Shown piece after piece: positions 61,780 to 64,000 of a DNA stretch of 64,000 nt; position 1 is the first letter of the stretch, and each line of letters opens with the position of its first letter. Position numbers and translations under genes: made by a program. This stretch comes from Streptomyces sp. NBS 14/10 (lineage in GTDB: Bacteria; Actinomycetota; Actinomycetes; Streptomycetales; Streptomycetaceae), in the NCBI RefSeq assembly GCF_002224125.1, contig NZ_NCSM01000030.1, forward strand, positions 66,865 through 130,864, given 5' to 3'. The notes beneath the pieces were generated by a model, which had not been told where the DNA came from, searched no databases, and saw nothing but the letters and a program-made list of their open reading frames with translations.

Positions 61780-63039
61780 TCAGCGGTGGAACGGAAGTGT
61801 GCTCAGCTCCGCGATCGCCCAGGTCAGCGGCGTCAGCAGGACCAGCAGCGCCAACCCGCGCAGGGCCGCGGCGCCGCGCAGCAGGCGCGGCGGCGTGCCC
61901 AGCCGCAGCAGGGCGTCCGTCGTCCCGCCCCGCGCGCTCTTCGTCTCGAGCGCCGCCGTGAGCACCGAGGCGGTGGCGCACATCACGATCAGGGCCGCGC
62001 CCAGGCCGGTGAGCGGGCCGAAGGGGCGGTGCCCGGACGGGCCGGAGCCGGTGCCGTACAGCTCGACCGCGGCGTACGCGCCGGTGGCGACGGCGCACAG
62101 CACACCGACCGAATGCCCCAGGCGCCCCGCCTCCTGCTGCAACACCCGCCCGGCCAGCAGCCGCAGCGGGCCAGGGCGCCCGACGGCCAGCAGTCTGCCG
62201 CACAGGTGGGTGAGGCCGGGCCCGGCCAGCACCAGCCCGACCGCCGTCAGCGCCCAGCCGCCCACCACGCCGGGCGGGCTGCCCCCGAGCCCGCCGGGCA
62301 GCGGCAGCAGTGCGTCCGACGGAGGGGGCGGGCCGCTGTCCGTATATGCCTCCAGCGCGATCCCCGCCGCCGTCAGCGCGATCCCCCAGGGCAGCCCCCG
62401 GGCCGCGAGCTCCGGCGGCGCAGCGGCGCGCGGCACCCGCTCGGCGCCCCGCGGCCGCGCCCGGCCGCCGGTCAGCGCGCCGCCGGTCCGCGCCGCCCGC
62501 GCCCGCTGGGCGCCCCGGGGCCACAGGCGGGCGGCGCAGGCCGCGGCCGCCACCGCCGGTACGACGGCGAGCAGCGTGACCGTGGCGGCCGCGGGCAGCG
62601 GATGCCCCGCGCCGAGCGGGCCGCCCGCCGCCCCGCCCGGCGCATCGGCCCACCGCAGCCACGAGCCGCTCAGGTCGCCCCGCAGCTGCAGGAAGGCGAG
62701 CAGCGCCAGCACACAGCCCAGCGCGCATGACAGGGCGGCCGAGGCGCCCGCGAGCAGGGCCGACCTGGCCGGGCCGCCACCGGCCGCCGCGAAGCCCGCG
62801 CCGAACGGGACGCTCGGGTCGGCGCGCGCGACCGCGATCGCGAGCTGGGCCGTGGCGGCCAGCGGCACCGCGCACCACAGCAGCCGTACGACCGCTCCGT
62901 CGGTCTGGTCGGGGTGCCCGGCCGCGTACCCCATGGCGCACAGCAGCAGAAAGCCCGTGCCCGCCGCAGCGGTGGCGACCAGCGACCGCCGCAGCAGCGC
63001 CAGGGGCCGGGCGCCGCGGGCTAGGCGGAGACTGAGCAC
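61780..63039 (-). CDS. ABC transporter permease-like membrane protein
   Basis: A 419-residue protein with about ten hydrophobic segments and Gly/Pro/Ala-rich loops. The C-terminal part (LRLGTPPRLLRGAAALRGLA) resembles FtsX-like permeases. The GTG at 63039 lies 19 bases inside the ATPase gene, so the pair is coupled and forms an exporter or signalling ABC complex with unknown cargo. Sequence similarity to known permeases is low, so the substrate cannot be guessed. Confidence 0.75.
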   Translation of the reverse strand: MLSLRLARGARPLALLRRSLVATAAAGTGFLLLCAMGYAAGHPDQTDGAVVRLLWCAVPLAATAQLAIAVARADPSVPFGAGFAAAGGGPARSALLAGASAALSCALGCVLALLAFLQLRGDLSGSWLRWADAPGGAAGGPLGAGHPLPAAATVTLLAVVPAVAAAACAARLWPRGAQRARAARTGGALTGGRARPRGAERVPRAAAPPELAARGLPWGIALTAAGIALEAYTDSGPPPPSDALLPLPGGLGGSPPGVVGGWALTAVGLVLAGPGLTHLCGRLLAVGRPGPLRLLAGRVLQQEAGRLGHSVGVLCAVATGAYAAVELYGTGSGPSGHRPFGPLTGLGAALIVMCATASVLTAALETKSARGGTTDALLRLGTPPRLLRGAAALRGLALLVLLTPLTWAIAELSTLPFHR

Positions 63040-63749
63040 GCGGACCTGCCCTCGGCCTCGGGGGAGTTGACCGCGCCCACCCGGCGGCCGTCCAGCAGCG
63101 CGACGGCGCGGTCCGCGAGGGTGGCCACCTCCTCGTCATGGGTGGCGAGGAGCACCGTGATGCCGTGCGAGCGGGCCGCCGTGGTCAGGGTGCGCAGCAC
63201 CTGGGCGCGGTCGGCGCGGTGCAGCGGGGCGGTGGGCTCGTCCGCGAACAGCACGGCGGGGGCGGAGGCCAGCGCGCGGGCGATCGCGATGCGCTGGCGC
63301 TGCGCCTGGAGCAGCGCGGCGGGGCGGCGTCGGGCGCAGTCGCCGACGTCGAGCCGGTCCAGCCACTCGTGTGCGGCGCCCTTGGCCTCGCGCCGTCCGA
63401 TGCCGCGCAGCATCAGCGGCAGCGCGGCGTTCTCCCAGGCGGTGAGCTCGGGGATGAGCTGGGGCTCGGTGTCGATCCAGGCGAAGCGGTCGCGGCGCAG
63501 CTGTTCGCGGCCGAGCGGGGAGAGGGTGTGTACGGGGGCGCTGTTGAACCACACCTCTCCGCGCTCCGGGACGAGCAGGCCCGACAGGCACTTGAGCAGG
63601 GTGGTCTTCCCGCAGCCGCGCGGGCCGGTCACGGCCAGGATCTCGCCGTCGCGGGCGCCGATGGAGACACCGGCGAGGGCGGGCGACCCGCCGTAGGCGT
63701 ACGTCAGGGTGCGTGCCCAGAGCACGTCGTTGTCCGGCGGAGCCACCAT
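63021..63749 (-). CDS. ABC transporter ATP-binding protein, degenerate signature
   Basis: A 242-residue ATPase. Walker A is GPRGCGKTT (residues 42-50), Walker B AVLFADEPTA and the switch His in LLATHDEEVATLA. The ABC signature reads LLQAQRQRIA where LSGGQ is expected, so one composite ATP site may be inactive. The ATG at 63749 follows GCGAGGTG; a GTG three codons earlier is possible. It is paired with the permease-like gene downstream. Confidence 0.87.
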   Translation of the reverse strand: MVAPPDNDVLWARTLTYAYGGSPALAGVSIGARDGEILAVTGPRGCGKTTLLKCLSGLLVPERGEVWFNSAPVHTLSPLGREQLRRDRFAWIDTEPQLIPELTAWENAALPLMLRGIGRREAKGAAHEWLDRLDVGDCARRRPAALLQAQRQRIAIARALASAPAVLFADEPTAPLHRADRAQVLRTLTTAARSHGITVLLATHDEEVATLADRAVALLDGRRVGAVNSPEAEGRSACSVSA

Positions 63750-64000
63750 ACGAAGCACCTCGCCTCAGCTGCGGTCGTCCGTGCGTTCCCCCAGTTGGGT
63801 GAACGAGCGCAGGGCCAATGGGTCACTGGCACGGTAAGGACTCCATCTGCCGCCCGCGCCCAGGCTCGGCGCGGGCACGCTGTCATTTCCTCCGATCAGC
63901 CCTCTGCACGGCCGGTGCCGGCGGGGCGGGCAGCACAGCGGAACACGGAGGCGGCCGTAGCCCTCGGTGGGTCCTGGACCAGCGGACTACTGTGGGTGTC
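63750..64000. other. window end, no gene supported
   Basis: The last 251 bases contain no convincing frame. They probably hold the promoter of the minus-strand ABC pair and the upstream region of a gene outside the window. GCGCGGGC and GCCCGCGC (about 63851 and 63866) form a small inverted repeat. Confidence 0.4.

Noticed and set aside
60700..62730. 676-codon + strand frame
   Set aside because: It is the shadow of the minus-strand LOG and permease genes; the translation is Arg/Gln/Gly-rich without domains.

Overview
The window is a high-GC actinobacterial chromosome segment, almost certainly from a Streptomyces. The evidence is the strong G/C third-position bias, frequent GTG/TTG starts, and a gene order matching the conserved Streptomyces core: smc, glcP, ftsY, nsdA, amtB-glnK-glnD, ffh, rpsP-rimM-trmD-rplS, four adjacent type I signal peptidases, dprA, whiG, rpsB-tsf-pyrH-frr-cdsA-rlmN. 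I cannot name the species.

Positions 1-16.9 kb hold the start of a secreted protein gene (minus strand), acylphosphatase, a small conserved coiled-coil protein, SMC with an unusually large disordered insertion in its hinge, the glucose permease GlcP with a cluster of operator-like palindromes, a flavin-dependent oxidoreductase divergent from a hypothetical gene across a TetR-type palindrome, a small secreted protein coupled to a two-component system, FtsY, a PrimPol-domain protein and the differentiation regulator NsdA. From 16.9 to 29.5 kb lie the nitrogen operon amtB-glnK-glnD behind a GlnR-type operator, Ffh, a methyltransferase, an archaeal-type prolyl-tRNA synthetase, an HExxH zinc-ribbon protein and the rpsP-khpA-rimM-trmD-rplS translation cluster. 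From 29.6 to 36.4 kb lie sipW-sipX-sipY-sipZ, a NUDIX hydrolase, a DUF2469 protein, two close DnaA boxes, YraN and the YifB/ComM-type ATPase.

The main discovery is that dprA is split. Its 5' part ends at about 37074 and its 3' part resumes, in the matching codon phase, at 45563. Between them sits an element of about 8.49 kb bounded by imperfect inverted repeats. It carries three large tyrosine recombinases and a small TnpC/DUF6262-like gene, all joined by 4-base start/stop overlaps, plus small membrane proteins and an ECF-type sigma factor as apparent cargo. It resembles Tn554-like or recombinase-in-trio elements but has a DNA-processing gene as target and a sigma factor as passenger.

From 46.4 kb to the end come whiG, a TetR regulator, a LytM-fold protein lacking catalytic histidines, rpsB-tsf-pyrH-frr-cdsA, rlmN, a TPP riboswitch controlling the thiamine importer thiB-thiP-thiQ, a PimB-like glycosyltransferase, a LOG-family protein and a minus-strand ABC transporter pair. 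No rRNA, tRNA or CRISPR array was seen.
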